A DNA stretch of 11,510 bases from Cytophagales bacterium (lineage in GTDB: Bacteria > Bacteroidota > Bacteroidia > Cytophagales > ES-bin-26), in contig JACMKY010000665.1 in the NCBI GenBank assembly GCA_014379925.1, forward strand, positions 1-11,510. The letters are read 5' to 3'. The notes under the pieces were generated by a model. That model was given only the letters and a program-made list of their open reading frames with translations, made no database searches and had not been told where the DNA came from. Position numbers and translations under genes: made by a program. This document shows positions 1-6,864 of this stretch, in pieces. Within the stretch, counting starts at the first letter, position 1, and each line of letters begins with the position of its first letter.

Positions 1-100
1 TAAAAGTTACAATTTAATTGTGAATAAAATTACGTTAAAATATTCTTTAATTTGAGACATTCTTCTAATGGAAAACAAAGCAGAACATTTTACAACTGCA
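1..100. other. AT-rich non-coding left edge
   Basis: No gene is supported here. The first 60 nt contain only about 10 G/C bases, in strong contrast to the GC-rich genes to the right. Positions 9-21 form a perfect 6-bp inverted repeat around one central base (ACAATT-T-AATTGT), which could be an operator half-site pair or chance in AT-rich DNA. The stretch may be the promoter or 3' region of a gene beyond the left edge. This is inference. Confidence 0.4.
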
Positions 101-112
101 ACTGGTAACCAA

Positions 113-227
113 CCTGTAACCTGTAACCCGCAACCCGCAACCCGCAACCTGCAACCTGTAACCTGCAACCTGCAACCTGCAATCCGCAACCTGCAACCTG
201 CAACCTGTAACCCCCTGCAACCCGTAA
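113..227. repeat. 7-bp tandem repeat array, consensus CC(T/C)G(C/T)AA
   Basis: Fourteen contiguous heptamers run from 113 to 210, then three extra C bases, then two more units at 214-227. Units vary only at a few positions: CCTGCAA, CCCGCAA, CCTGTAA and one TCCGCAA. Irregular related sequence extends a little to the left (about 93-112). Because 7 is not a multiple of 3 and the units contain no stops, both strands are open across the array and give low-complexity ORFs, which I treat as spurious. The array lies 50 nt upstream of the tRNA-Leu promoter. Arrays like this vary in copy number by slippage, so the number of units may differ between strains (inference). Confidence 0.9.
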
Positions 228-255
228 GCCGATCCGAAAATTATTTCCCAAGGCA

Positions 256-285
256 TTGTACTTGCCGGAATCCTTCCTAAATTTG
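256..285 (+). promoter_or_regulatory. Bacteroidota-type promoter for tRNA-Leu
   Basis: A TTG at 256-258 is followed after 19 nt by TAAATTTG at 278-285. This exactly fits the Bacteroidota primary sigma factor consensus (TTTG/TTG near -33, TAnnTTTG near -7, 17-23 nt apart). Transcription would begin around 290-294, giving a leader of under 20 nt before the tRNA. Placement next to a stable RNA gene makes a chance match less likely. Confidence 0.7.
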
Positions 286-309
286 GCCCTCCCATTCCAA
301 AGGGTACCG

Positions 310-391
310 GCGGATGTGGCGGAACTGGTAGACGTGCCAGACTTAGGATCTGGTGCCGCAAGGCGTGGGGGTTCGATTCCCTCCATCCGTA
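310..391 (+). tRNA. tRNA-Leu (anticodon UAG)
   Basis: The cloverleaf can be folded by hand. The 7-bp acceptor stem is 310-316 with 384-390; its first pair is G-U and the discriminator base is A391. The anticodon stem is CCAGA (337-341) with TCTGG (349-353), and the loop 342-348 carries anticodon TAG at 344-346. An extended variable arm (354-366) is typical of class II tRNAs such as Leu. The T stem GGGGG/CCCTC (367-371 with 379-383) encloses loop TTCGATT. No CCA is encoded after the discriminator base, so CCA must be added after transcription. The tRNA decodes CUA and probably other CUN leucine codons. Confidence 0.95.
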
Positions 392-400
392 CTGTGGAGA

Positions 401-447
401 CCCTCAATGCCACCGGGCGACGTGCCACCGTGGAATTGGGGGTTTTT
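401..447 (+). terminator. intrinsic terminator after tRNA-Leu
   Basis: CCCTCAAT (401-408) pairs with ATTGGGGG (435-442, one T-G wobble). After a single G/A mismatch, CCAC (410-413) pairs with GTGG (430-433). The stem is followed directly by TTTTT (443-447). Strong stem plus T-run is the rho-independent pattern. It sits 10 nt after the tRNA and would separate it from tig. Confidence 0.7.
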
Positions 448-522
448 AACTTCCGGGCGGTGCCCAAGGGTTGGGTCTTTCCGGTTGCTCTCTCATTTTC
501 AACCTCCTAAACGCGACTTGTT

Positions 523-1866
523 TTGAACATTACACTGGAGAAGAAGGATGCCACCCAGGCTTCCCTCAAAGTGAGGCTGGAAGAAGCGGATTACCGGCCC
601 CAGGTAGGGCAGAAACTGAAGGAATACAGCCGGAAGGCTTCCATCAAGGGCTTCCGGCCGGGCAAGGTGCCGCCCGCCCTCATTCAAAAGATGTACGGCA
701 AGGGCATCCTCATCGAGGAAGTCAACCAACTGCTGACTAAGTCAGTCAACGACTACATCAAGGAAAACAAGCTCAACCTGGTGGGCGAGCCGCTGCCCGA
801 CGTGGAAAGGAGTCTGGACATCGACTGGGATACCCAGAAGGAGTTCGAATTCAGCTACGACCTGGGCCTGGCCCCCGATTTTACCGTCGACCTCTCCGAA
901 AACGTCCGGGTGACTGATTACGAAATCACGCTCGACGACCAGGAGGTAGCCAACACCATCGAGAAGCTGCGCGAGCAATACAGCCGTCCGGGCGAAGCCG
1001 AAACTGCCGAGGCCGGCGACACGCTGGCGGGGGTGCTCCGGCAGGTAAACGGTGAATTTATCAACGACCAGGCCCGGCTGGTGTTGAACGAGGAAGCGGT
1101 TGCCGCCGAACTGTTGCCCCGGCTGGTTGGTCTCACCAAAGACAGCCAGGTTACGTTCGACCCGGCGCAGGCTTTTCCGAGCCAGGAAGCCCTTGCCCGG
1201 GCAACGGGCATTTCCCCGGAAGCAACCGAAGGGCTGACGGGGGAGTTTTCGTTTACGGTGGGCGGGATCACCCGACCCACGCCGTCCCCACTCGACCAGG
1301 AATTCTTCGACCGCATTCTGGGCAAGGATGCCGCCCAGACGGAAGCGGCGTTCCGGGACAAGCTTCGGGAAATCATCATCGGGAACTACCGGCGCGAAAC
1401 CGATGCCTTGCTCAACAAGAACCTCCGCGAAAGCCTCGTGCGGCAGAACACCTTCGACCTGCCCGATGAATTCCTGAAACGGTGGCTGCTGACGAGCAAC
1501 GAGGGCAAGATGACGGCCGAGCAGGTGGAAGGAGAATACGATTTGTACGCCCGGGAACTGCGCTGGAGCCTCATCAAGACCAAGATCGCCGAAGAAAACG
1601 GCCTTAAAGTGGAGCACGAGGAAGTCACGCAGCGAACCCGGAGCCTGGTGATGCAGCAGTTCGGCTTTCAGGACTTTCCGGAAGCGATGGAGAGCACCCT
1701 CGAGCGGATTGCCGACAACTTCCTGAAAGCCGAGAAGGGCAAGAACTACCTCAACGTGTTTGACCAGGTTTTCAGCGACAAGGTCCTGCAACTGGTCCGG
1801 GAAAAAATCACGCTGGAGAAAAAAGCCGTGGGCGCGGAAGAATTCAAGCAGCTGGCCCTGGCGTAG
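523..1866 (+). CDS. tig: trigger factor (ribosome-associated chaperone)
   Basis: This encodes a 447-residue trigger factor, the cytosolic chaperone that docks at the ribosome exit tunnel and shields nascent chains; many homologues also have peptidyl-prolyl isomerase activity. The ribosome-docking signature GFRPGKVP is at residues 43-50. By family layout, residues 1 to about 115 are the ribosome-binding domain, about 150-245 the PPIase-like insert, and the rest the helical C-terminal chaperone domain. Length is normal for Bacteroidota. The start is TTG at 523: an in-frame TAA lies at 508-510, no ATG or GTG lies between, and the next in-frame ATG (residue 57) falls after the docking motif. No clear promoter is visible between the tRNA terminator and the start. 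The following genes are clpP and clpX, the widely conserved order. The PPIase domain looks divergent, so isomerase activity is uncertain. Confidence 0.95.
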   Translation: MNITLEKKDATQASLKVRLEEADYRPQVGQKLKEYSRKASIKGFRPGKVPPALIQKMYGKGILIEEVNQLLTKSVNDYIKENKLNLVGEPLPDVERSLDIDWDTQKEFEFSYDLGLAPDFTVDLSENVRVTDYEITLDDQEVANTIEKLREQYSRPGEAETAEAGDTLAGVLRQVNGEFINDQARLVLNEEAVAAELLPRLVGLTKDSQVTFDPAQAFPSQEALARATGISPEATEGLTGEFSFTVGGITRPTPSPLDQEFFDRILGKDAAQTEAAFRDKLREIIIGNYRRETDALLNKNLRESLVRQNTFDLPDEFLKRWLLTSNEGKMTAEQVEGEYDLYARELRWSLIKTKIAEENGLKVEHEEVTQRTRSLVMQQFGFQDFPEAMESTLERIADNFLKAEKGKNYLNVFDQVFSDKVLQLVREKITLEKKAVGAEEFKQLALA

Positions 1867-1964
1867 CCAACCCGGGTCCGAAGGAGACGGATGAAATATT
1901 CTGCCCGCCCATTCGTCCACCCTCCCAGGACCACCCGCGGTTTCAACGCCGTCGGGTATTCCGA

Positions 1965-2009
1965 CCGGGCCGGGAAAGTCCGTCGCGAAGGACCTTTTCG
2001 GCCGGTTTT
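1965..2009 (+). terminator. possible terminator between tig and clpP
   Basis: An imperfect hairpin lies about 100 nt after the tig stop. GTCC (1978-1981) pairs with GGAC (1990-1993) around loop 1982-1989. AAA (1975-1977) pairs with TTT (1995-1997), and GGCC (1968-1971) pairs with GGCC (2000-2003), with small bulges. A short T-run (2006-2009) follows. This would end tig transcription and imply a separate promoter for clpP just downstream, but bulges and a four-base T-run make it only moderately convincing. The rest of the 179-bp spacer shows no gene. Confidence 0.4.
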
Positions 2010-2045
2010 CGTGTATAGTAGCGTACCAACATCAACCCCATTCCC

Positions 2046-2732
2046 ATGCTTAACAAAGAAGAATTCAGAAAATACGCCGTAAAAGGCCAGCACCTCAACG
2101 GCACGGCCGTGGACGGGTACATTCACCGGATCGAAAGCATGACCCGCTCCGTGATCGAGGAAAGGCCGATGAACTTCCGGGAGGTGGACGTGTTCTCCCG
2201 CCTGATGGCCGACCGCATCATTTTCCTGGGCATGGGCATCGACGACAACATCGCCAACATCGTGGTGGCCCAGCTGCTGTTCCTGGAGTCCGCCGATCCC
2301 AAGAAAGACATCCTGCTCTACATCAACAGCCCCGGCGGTTCGGTGTACGCGGGACTGGGCATTTACGATACGATGCAGTATATCCGGCCCGACGTGGCCA
2401 CCATCTGCACCAGCCTGGCCGCCTCCATGGGCGCGGTGCTGCTGTGCGGAGGGGCGGCCGGTAAGCGTTCGGCCCTGCCCCACGCCCGCGTCATGATCCA
2501 CCAGCCTTCGGGCGGGGCGCAGGGTCAATCCACGGACATCGAAATCACCGCCAAGCAGATCGTCATCCTGCGCCAGGAGCTGTATCAGATCATTTCCAAG
2601 CACAGCAAACAATCCTACGAGCAGGTGGAAAAGGATTCCGACCGCGACTACTGGATGAAGTCCGAAGAAGCCAAGACGTACGGCCTGATCGACGAAGTGC
2701 TCACGCGCGAAGATGCTTTGGTGAAGGCGTAA
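2046..2732 (+). CDS. clpP: ATP-dependent Clp protease proteolytic subunit
   Basis: This encodes a 228-residue ClpP, the serine peptidase that forms two stacked heptameric rings and degrades proteins unfolded by ClpX (or ClpA/ClpC). The catalytic triad is S127 in SLAASMGA, H152 in VMIHQPSGG and D201 in DRDYWM. The spacing (25 and 49 residues) matches E. coli ClpP exactly. The conserved NSPGGSV motif is at 94-100 and the SGG-type oligomerisation segment follows H152. The N-terminal extension of roughly 16 residues relative to the E. coli precursor is unremarkable for the phylum; whether it is processed cannot be seen. The ATG at 2046 gives the expected N-terminus. clpX follows after a 204-bp spacer, so the two may be transcribed together or clpX may have its own promoter. 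Confidence 0.97.
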   Translation: MLNKEEFRKYAVKGQHLNGTAVDGYIHRIESMTRSVIEERPMNFREVDVFSRLMADRIIFLGMGIDDNIANIVVAQLLFLESADPKKDILLYINSPGGSVYAGLGIYDTMQYIRPDVATICTSLAASMGAVLLCGGAAGKRSALPHARVMIHQPSGGAQGQSTDIEITAKQIVILRQELYQIISKHSKQSYEQVEKDSDRDYWMKSEEAKTYGLIDEVLTREDALVKA

Positions 2733-2735
2733 AAT

Positions 2736-2932
2736 TTGATGGGTAAACGGGTAGATGTTGCCGCTGTGCGGATAAAAATTGCATCTTTGCGGCCAGCCAA
2801 CCGAACTTCAGCACCCCGTACGGATGGGTAGACCAGTTGGTCGGTCCGCCAGTGCCGGGCAGACGGAAAAATAAACGCCAATCCCTCGTCTGCCCACCGA
2901 TTAATCCGCACATTTGCACATCTACCCATCAA
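2736..2932. repeat. clpP-clpX spacer bracketed by inverted short-period repeats
   Basis: TTGATGGGTA (2736-2745) just after the clpP stop is the exact inverse of TACCCATCAA (2923-2932) just before the clpX start. GGGTAGATG (2749-2757) is the exact inverse of CATCTACCC (2919-2927). Each end is internally a degenerate 8-nt repeat: GGGTAAAC then GGGTAGAT on the left, GCACATTT then GCACATCT on the right. The about 160 nt between have no coding potential that I trust. The ends could pair in the transcript or be the ends of a small non-autonomous element; the sequence does not decide. Confidence 0.65.
2757..2789 (+). promoter_or_regulatory. candidate clpX promoter
   Basis: GTTG at 2757-2760 and CATCTTTG at 2782-2789 are 21 nt apart. 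They match the Bacteroidota TTG / TAnnTTTG pattern with one mismatch (C for T) in the -7 box. Transcription would start near 2795, leaving a leader of about 140 nt before clpX. Overlap of the upstream element with the left inverted repeat (2736-2757) could couple the repeat to promoter use, but that is speculative. Confidence 0.45.
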
Positions 2933-2936
2933 CTCC

Positions 2937-4175
2937 ATGGCTCAAATCAGCTGTTCGTTCTGCGGAAGGAAAAAAAGCGAAACTTCCCTGCTGCTCTCCG
3001 GCATCAACGCGCACATCTGCAACTTCTGCATTGAGCAAGGCCACCAGGTGATTCTGGAGGAGACCAAGCCCAAACAGCCCGGCAAGCAGGTTCCCGCCCG
3101 TTTCAACCTGGTGAAACCCGTCGAGATGAAAAAGTTCGCCGACCAGTACGTGGTGGGGCAGGGCGAAGCCAAGAAGGTGATGTCGGTGGCCATCTACAAC
3201 CACTACAAGCGCCTGATGCAAAAGCAGGGCGACGACGACGTGACCATTGAGAAGTCCAACATCATTATGGTGGGGGAAACCGGAACGGGCAAGACTTACC
3301 TCGCCCGCACGATGGCGAAGATCCTGCAAGTGCCCTTTTGCATCGCCGACGCCACCGTGATCACCGAGGCGGGCTACGTGGGTGAAGACGTGGAGACCAT
3401 TCTGACGCGCCTCTTGCAAGCCTCGGACTACAACGTGGAAGCCGCCGAAAGGGGGATTGTTTACATCGACGAAATCGACAAGATCGCCCGCAAATCGGAC
3501 AACCCGTCCATCACGCGGGACGTGAGCGGGGAGGGCGTGCAGCAGGCGCTGCTCAAACTGCTGGAAGGAACCGTGGTGAACGTGCCGCCCCAGGGGGGAC
3601 GCAAACACCCCGACCAGAAAATGATCGCCGTCAATACCGAGAACATCCTGTTCATCTGCGGGGGTGCCTTCGACGGCATCAACCGGCACATTGCCAAGCG
3701 GATGAACACGCGGCCCATCGGATTTGCCGGCCGGGCCGAATCCTACAACCAGGTTTCCGACAAGGACAACCTGTTGAAGTACGTCACCGCCCAGGACCTG
3801 AAGTCGTTCGGCCTGATTCCAGAGCTGATCGGCCGGAAGCCCGAGCTCACCTACCTGGAACCGCTCGACAAGGAAACCCTCCGTCAGATCCTGACGGGCC
3901 CCAAGAATGCCATCACCAAGCAGTACCAGAAGCTGTTCGACATGGAAGGCATCGCGCTGGATTTCGAGGAGGACGCCCTGGACTACATCGTAGAACAGGC
4001 CCTGGGATACAAGCTGGGCGCCCGGGGTTTGCGTTCCATCTGCGAATCCATCATCACCGACGCCATGTTTGAAATGCCTTCCCTGCCCCACGTCAAGGAC
4101 TTCACCGTCACGCTGGAATACGCGCAGGAGAAATTCGAGAAGTCGAAGTTCAGCAAACTGCGGGCAGTGGCTTGA
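2937..4175 (+). CDS. clpX: ATP-dependent Clp protease ATP-binding subunit ClpX
   Basis: This encodes a 412-residue ClpX, the hexameric AAA+ unfoldase that recognises substrates and threads them into ClpP. The N-terminal zinc-binding domain has four cysteines (C6, C9, C28, C31). Walker A is GETGTGKT (113-120), the pore-1 loop GYVG (146-149) and Walker B IVYIDEID (174-181). The RKH pore loop is at 222-224, the ClpP-docking IGF loop at 261-263 and the sensor-2 motif GARGLR at 361-366. All key elements are intact and the length is normal. The ATG at 2937 directly precedes the zinc domain. The next gene starts 28 nt after the stop, so the BatD-like gene is probably cotranscribed. Confidence 0.97.
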   Translation: MAQISCSFCGRKKSETSLLLSGINAHICNFCIEQGHQVILEETKPKQPGKQVPARFNLVKPVEMKKFADQYVVGQGEAKKVMSVAIYNHYKRLMQKQGDDDVTIEKSNIIMVGETGTGKTYLARTMAKILQVPFCIADATVITEAGYVGEDVETILTRLLQASDYNVEAAERGIVYIDEIDKIARKSDNPSITRDVSGEGVQQALLKLLEGTVVNVPPQGGRKHPDQKMIAVNTENILFICGGAFDGINRHIAKRMNTRPIGFAGRAESYNQVSDKDNLLKYVTAQDLKSFGLIPELIGRKPELTYLEPLDKETLRQILTGPKNAITKQYQKLFDMEGIALDFEEDALDYIVEQALGYKLGARGLRSICESIITDAMFEMPSLPHVKDFTVTLEYAQEKFEKSKFSKLRAVA

Positions 4176-4203
4176 GAGTGGCTTTCGTTCCCGGTTCCCG
4201 ACA

Positions 4204-5697
4204 ATGAACTTCCGCGCAATCATTTCCCTCGTTGCATTCACCGGCCGGAAAGTTTTTTCCCGATCCCACCGGACCTGGCTGGCCTTCGCGGGGCTGGGGC
4301 TGGCCGGATCAGCCTTCGCGCAGGAAAAGAGCGTGGAGATGGGAAAGAAAGTCATTCCCCTCAACGAAGTCTACACCATCACCCTCACCATCAAGAACGA
4401 CAACGTGCGGAGCTACAGCGGCTTTCCCGACATTGCGGGTCTCAGCAAGCGGGGCATTGCTTCCTCCACCTCCACCAACATTGTCAACAACCAGGTCACC
4501 ACCATCCACAGTGTGATCCAGAACTACGTGGCCCGGCAACAGGGTTTCTACCGCATCAAGCCTTTCAGCCTGAAAGTCAACGGCGTCACCGTTCCGTCCG
4601 AGGGCGGTACGGTGACGGTGACGCCCCCCCGGCCAGTCAGCAGCAACGCAGTAGATCCCTTTGGTTCGGATCTCTTCGAGGAGTTTTTCGGCGACCGGTC
4701 GAAGAAGGAATTCGTGGACGTGCGGGAAAACGCCTTTTTTGCCCTCACCACCGACAAGACCAGCGTGTACGTGGGCGAGGGCTTCACCGCTTCGCTGGCT
4801 TTCTACGTGGCCGACGACAACCGGGCGGACATGAATTTCTACCAGGTGGGCAGTCAGTTGGTGGACATTCTCAAGAAAATCCGGCCGGCCAGTTGCTGGG
4901 AGGAAAACTTCGGCATCGACGAAATTCAGCCCCTGCCCGTGTCCGTCAACGGCAAGGAATATACCCAGTATAAGATCTACCAGGCTACGTACTACCCGCT
5001 GAACACCAAGCCGGTTTCCTTTCCGCCGGTCGGCTTGAAAATGGTCAAGTACCAGGTATCGCGGGAACCCGGTTTCTTCGGACCGGACCGACGGCAGGAT
5101 TTCAAGGTTTTCACCACCAAGCCCGTCACCGTTCAGCCCCGTCAACTGCCTCCCCACCCCCTGCGCGACCAAGTGGCGGTGGGCAACTTCCGGTTGACGG
5201 AAAGCATTGAGAAGCGAACTTCCCCGACGGGCGAAAGCGTGGGGTACGACTTCCGCATCGCGGGAGAAGGCAACATTTCGGGCATTCACGTGGCGGACCT
5301 GCCCCGCAGCAACGTGTTTGACTTCTACCCGCCCAACATCAAGCAGAACATTTCGCGCCGCAACGGCCGGGTGACGGGTACCAAATCGTTCAGTTACCAG
5401 ATCCTTCCCAAGGAACCGGGCGAACACCCCCTTGGCGCGTATTTCAACTGGGTCTTCTTCAACCCCGTCCGCGCCCGCTACGATACGCTGGTGTCCAACA
5501 TCACGCTCAAGGTGGTGGGTGAAAGCCTCAAGAACCGGGATATCTCCTCCACCAACCTGGGGCCGCTCTACGATTCGATCGACCAGCAGGACAACCGTCT
5601 GCAATCCATCCACCGGTTCGACTGGCTGCGCACGGGGGCCAACGTCCTCATTCTGCTGATGCTGGTCGCCACCGCCGGATTCGTCCTGAAAAAGTAA
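4204..5697 (+). CDS. BatD-family protein (oxygen-tolerance type), secreted and membrane-anchored
   Basis: This 497-residue protein resembles the BatD family. The N-terminus is basic followed by a hydrophobic core and a likely signal peptidase site after AFA (residues 37-39, mature from Q40). A first beta-rich domain (about 43-140) is followed by an acidic linker DPFGSDLFEEFFG (151-163), which is typical of BatD. A second beta domain begins at FALTTDKTSVYVGEGF (179-194). A single C-terminal membrane segment (about 479-494) ends in two lysines. The protein would sit in the periplasm anchored to the inner membrane. Family members usually occur with batA/batB von Willebrand proteins, MoxR and DUF58 genes; none is here, and the exact role of BatD is not established. 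The frame is open upstream into clpX (from 4069), but ATG 4204 puts the signal peptide at the N-terminus and avoids the overlap. Confidence 0.8.
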   Translation: MNFRAIISLVAFTGRKVFSRSHRTWLAFAGLGLAGSAFAQEKSVEMGKKVIPLNEVYTITLTIKNDNVRSYSGFPDIAGLSKRGIASSTSTNIVNNQVTTIHSVIQNYVARQQGFYRIKPFSLKVNGVTVPSEGGTVTVTPPRPVSSNAVDPFGSDLFEEFFGDRSKKEFVDVRENAFFALTTDKTSVYVGEGFTASLAFYVADDNRADMNFYQVGSQLVDILKKIRPASCWEENFGIDEIQPLPVSVNGKEYTQYKIYQATYYPLNTKPVSFPPVGLKMVKYQVSREPGFFGPDRRQDFKVFTTKPVTVQPRQLPPHPLRDQVAVGNFRLTESIEKRTSPTGESVGYDFRIAGEGNISGIHVADLPRSNVFDFYPPNIKQNISRRNGRVTGTKSFSYQILPKEPGEHPLGAYFNWVFFNPVRARYDTLVSNITLKVVGESLKNRDISSTNLGPLYDSIDQQDNRLQSIHRFDWLRTGANVLILLMLVATAGFVLKK

Positions 5698-5701
5698 CTT
5701 T

Positions 5702-5752
5702 TCAATGACCAATACAAAACGGTTAATGGTCGTTGATCATTGATCACTGACA
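5702..5752 (+). repeat. hairpin and 7-nt phased repeat in the batD-aroC spacer
   Basis: TCAATGACCA (5702-5711) pairs with TGGTCGTTGA (5727-5736) over 10 bp with one wobble, enclosing a 15-nt loop. The same segment reads as degenerate heptamers: AATGACC (5704), AATGGTC (5725), GTTGATC (5732), ATTGATC (5739), ACTGACA (5746). The last ends on the A of the aroC ATG. No T-run follows the hairpin, so it is not a classical terminator. It could affect mRNA stability or aroC translation; this is inference. Confidence 0.6.
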
Positions 5753-6864
5753 TGGGTAATTCGTACGGCACATTATTCAGAATCTCCACTTTCGGTGAAT
5801 CGCACGGGAAGGCGGTGGGCGTGGTTATTGACGGGTGTCCGGCCGGACTGGCGATGGACGAGGCGTTCATTCAGCGCGAACTGGACCGGCGCAAACCGGG
5901 CCAGTCGCGCATCACCACCCAGCGCAAGGAAGCGGATACGTTCCAGATTTTGTCGGGCGTGTTTGAGGGGGTTACCCAGGGAACGCCCATTTCGATGCTG
6001 GTTCCCAACGAAGACGCCCGCAGCAAGGATTACGCCCACCTTGCTCACCAGTACCGCCCTTCGCACGCCGATTATACCTATCAGCAGAAGTACGGCACCC
6101 GCGATTACCGGGGTGGCGGCCGGAGTTCGGCCCGCGAAACCGTGGCCCGCGTGGCCGCCGGGGCCGTGGCCAAGTTGCTGCTGCAATCCCTGAGCGTATC
6201 CATCCGGGCCTACGTGTCGCAGGTGGGCAAGCTGAAACTGGCGATGCCCTACCCGGAGCTGGACCTGGCGCAGGCGGAGACCAATGCCGTGCGCTGCCCC
6301 GACCCGGCCATGGCCGAGCGGATGTTTGCCTTCATCGACGAGACCCGCAAGAACGGGGACTCCGTGGGCGGCGTGGTCAGTTGCGTGATCCAGGGCGTGC
6401 CGCCCGGCTGGGGCGAGCCGGTATTCGACAAGCTGCACGCGGAGTTGGCGAAGGCAATGATGGGCATCAACGCCGTGAAGGGATTCGAATACGGGAGCGG
6501 TTTCGCGGGGGTGGAAATGTACGGTTCCGAACACAACGATGCCTTCTACACGGACGCAAAACCGGGGGACAACGGCGGCCGGGTAAAAACCCGCACCAAT
6601 CATTCGGGGGGCATCCAGGGTGGCATCTCCAACGGGGAGGACATCTACTTCCGGGTGGCTTTCAAGCCGGTAGCCACGCTGATGCGCGACCAGGAGAGCG
6701 TCAGCGACGAAGGCGAGTCGGTTACCGTGACGGGCAAGGGACGGCACGACCCCTGCGTGGTACCGCGTGCGGTGCCCATCGTAGAGGCGATGGCGGCCCT
6801 GGTGCTGGCGGATTTTTACCTGCGCAACAAGGTGGCGAGGGTGGGCTTAGCGGACAGTGAATAG
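5752..6864 (+). CDS. aroC: chorismate synthase
   Basis: This 370-residue enzyme converts 5-enolpyruvylshikimate-3-phosphate to chorismate, the last shikimate-pathway step, using reduced FMN as a catalytic cofactor. Visible signatures are FGESHG (14-19, with H18), RGGGRSSARET (120-130), RTNHSGGIQGGISNG (281-295) and GRHDPCVVPRAVPI (330-343), which covers D333. Length is normal. A TTG four codons upstream (5740) is possible, but ATG 5752 gives the standard start (MGNSYGTLFRISTFGESHG). The last codons and the stop lie in a 7-nt repeat (GGACAGTGAATAGTGG), so the final few residues (ADSE) are probably set by the repeat rather than by selection on the protein. The BatD-like gene ends 54 nt upstream; cotranscription is plausible. 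Confidence 0.97.
   Translation: MGNSYGTLFRISTFGESHGKAVGVVIDGCPAGLAMDEAFIQRELDRRKPGQSRITTQRKEADTFQILSGVFEGVTQGTPISMLVPNEDARSKDYAHLAHQYRPSHADYTYQQKYGTRDYRGGGRSSARETVARVAAGAVAKLLLQSLSVSIRAYVSQVGKLKLAMPYPELDLAQAETNAVRCPDPAMAERMFAFIDETRKNGDSVGGVVSCVIQGVPPGWGEPVFDKLHAELAKAMMGINAVKGFEYGSGFAGVEMYGSEHNDAFYTDAKPGDNGGRVKTRTNHSGGIQGGISNGEDIYFRVAFKPVATLMRDQESVSDEGESVTVTGKGRHDPCVVPRAVPIVEAMAALVLADFYLRNKVARVGLADSE

Noticed and set aside
68..280. 70-codon + strand ORF starting MENKAEHF and running through the heptamer array, plus opposite-strand ORFs of the GCRLQVAG type
   Set aside because: Their sequence is simply the 7-bp repeat translated; both strands are open for the same reason. Low-complexity ORFs like this are a common annotation artefact, and one reads on towards the tRNA.
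742..1920. Long minus-strand ORF opposite tig (and similar ones opposite clpX, the BatD-like gene and aroC)
   Set aside because: These are shadows produced by GC-rich codon bias; none shows a recognisable domain and all lie opposite confident genes.
2009..2020. TATAGTAG as a clpP promoter -7 box
   Set aside because: Two mismatches to TAnnTTTG and no TTG at the right distance upstream.
1891..2082. 63-codon ORF with a perfect-looking AAGGAG seven nucleotides before its ATG, overlapping the clpP start
   Set aside because: The composition is not protein-like, it overlaps clpP by 37 bases in another frame, and Bacteroidota rarely depend on Shine-Dalgarno sequences. A leader peptide for clpP is not excluded but has no support.
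4069..4203. Upstream extension of the BatD-like frame into clpX
   Set aside because: It would bury the signal peptide 45 residues inside the protein and overlap clpX by 107 bases; ATG 4204 fits better.
5740..5751. TTG start four codons upstream of aroC ATG
   Set aside because: It lies in the heptamer repeat and adds residues (MITD) not expected in chorismate synthases.
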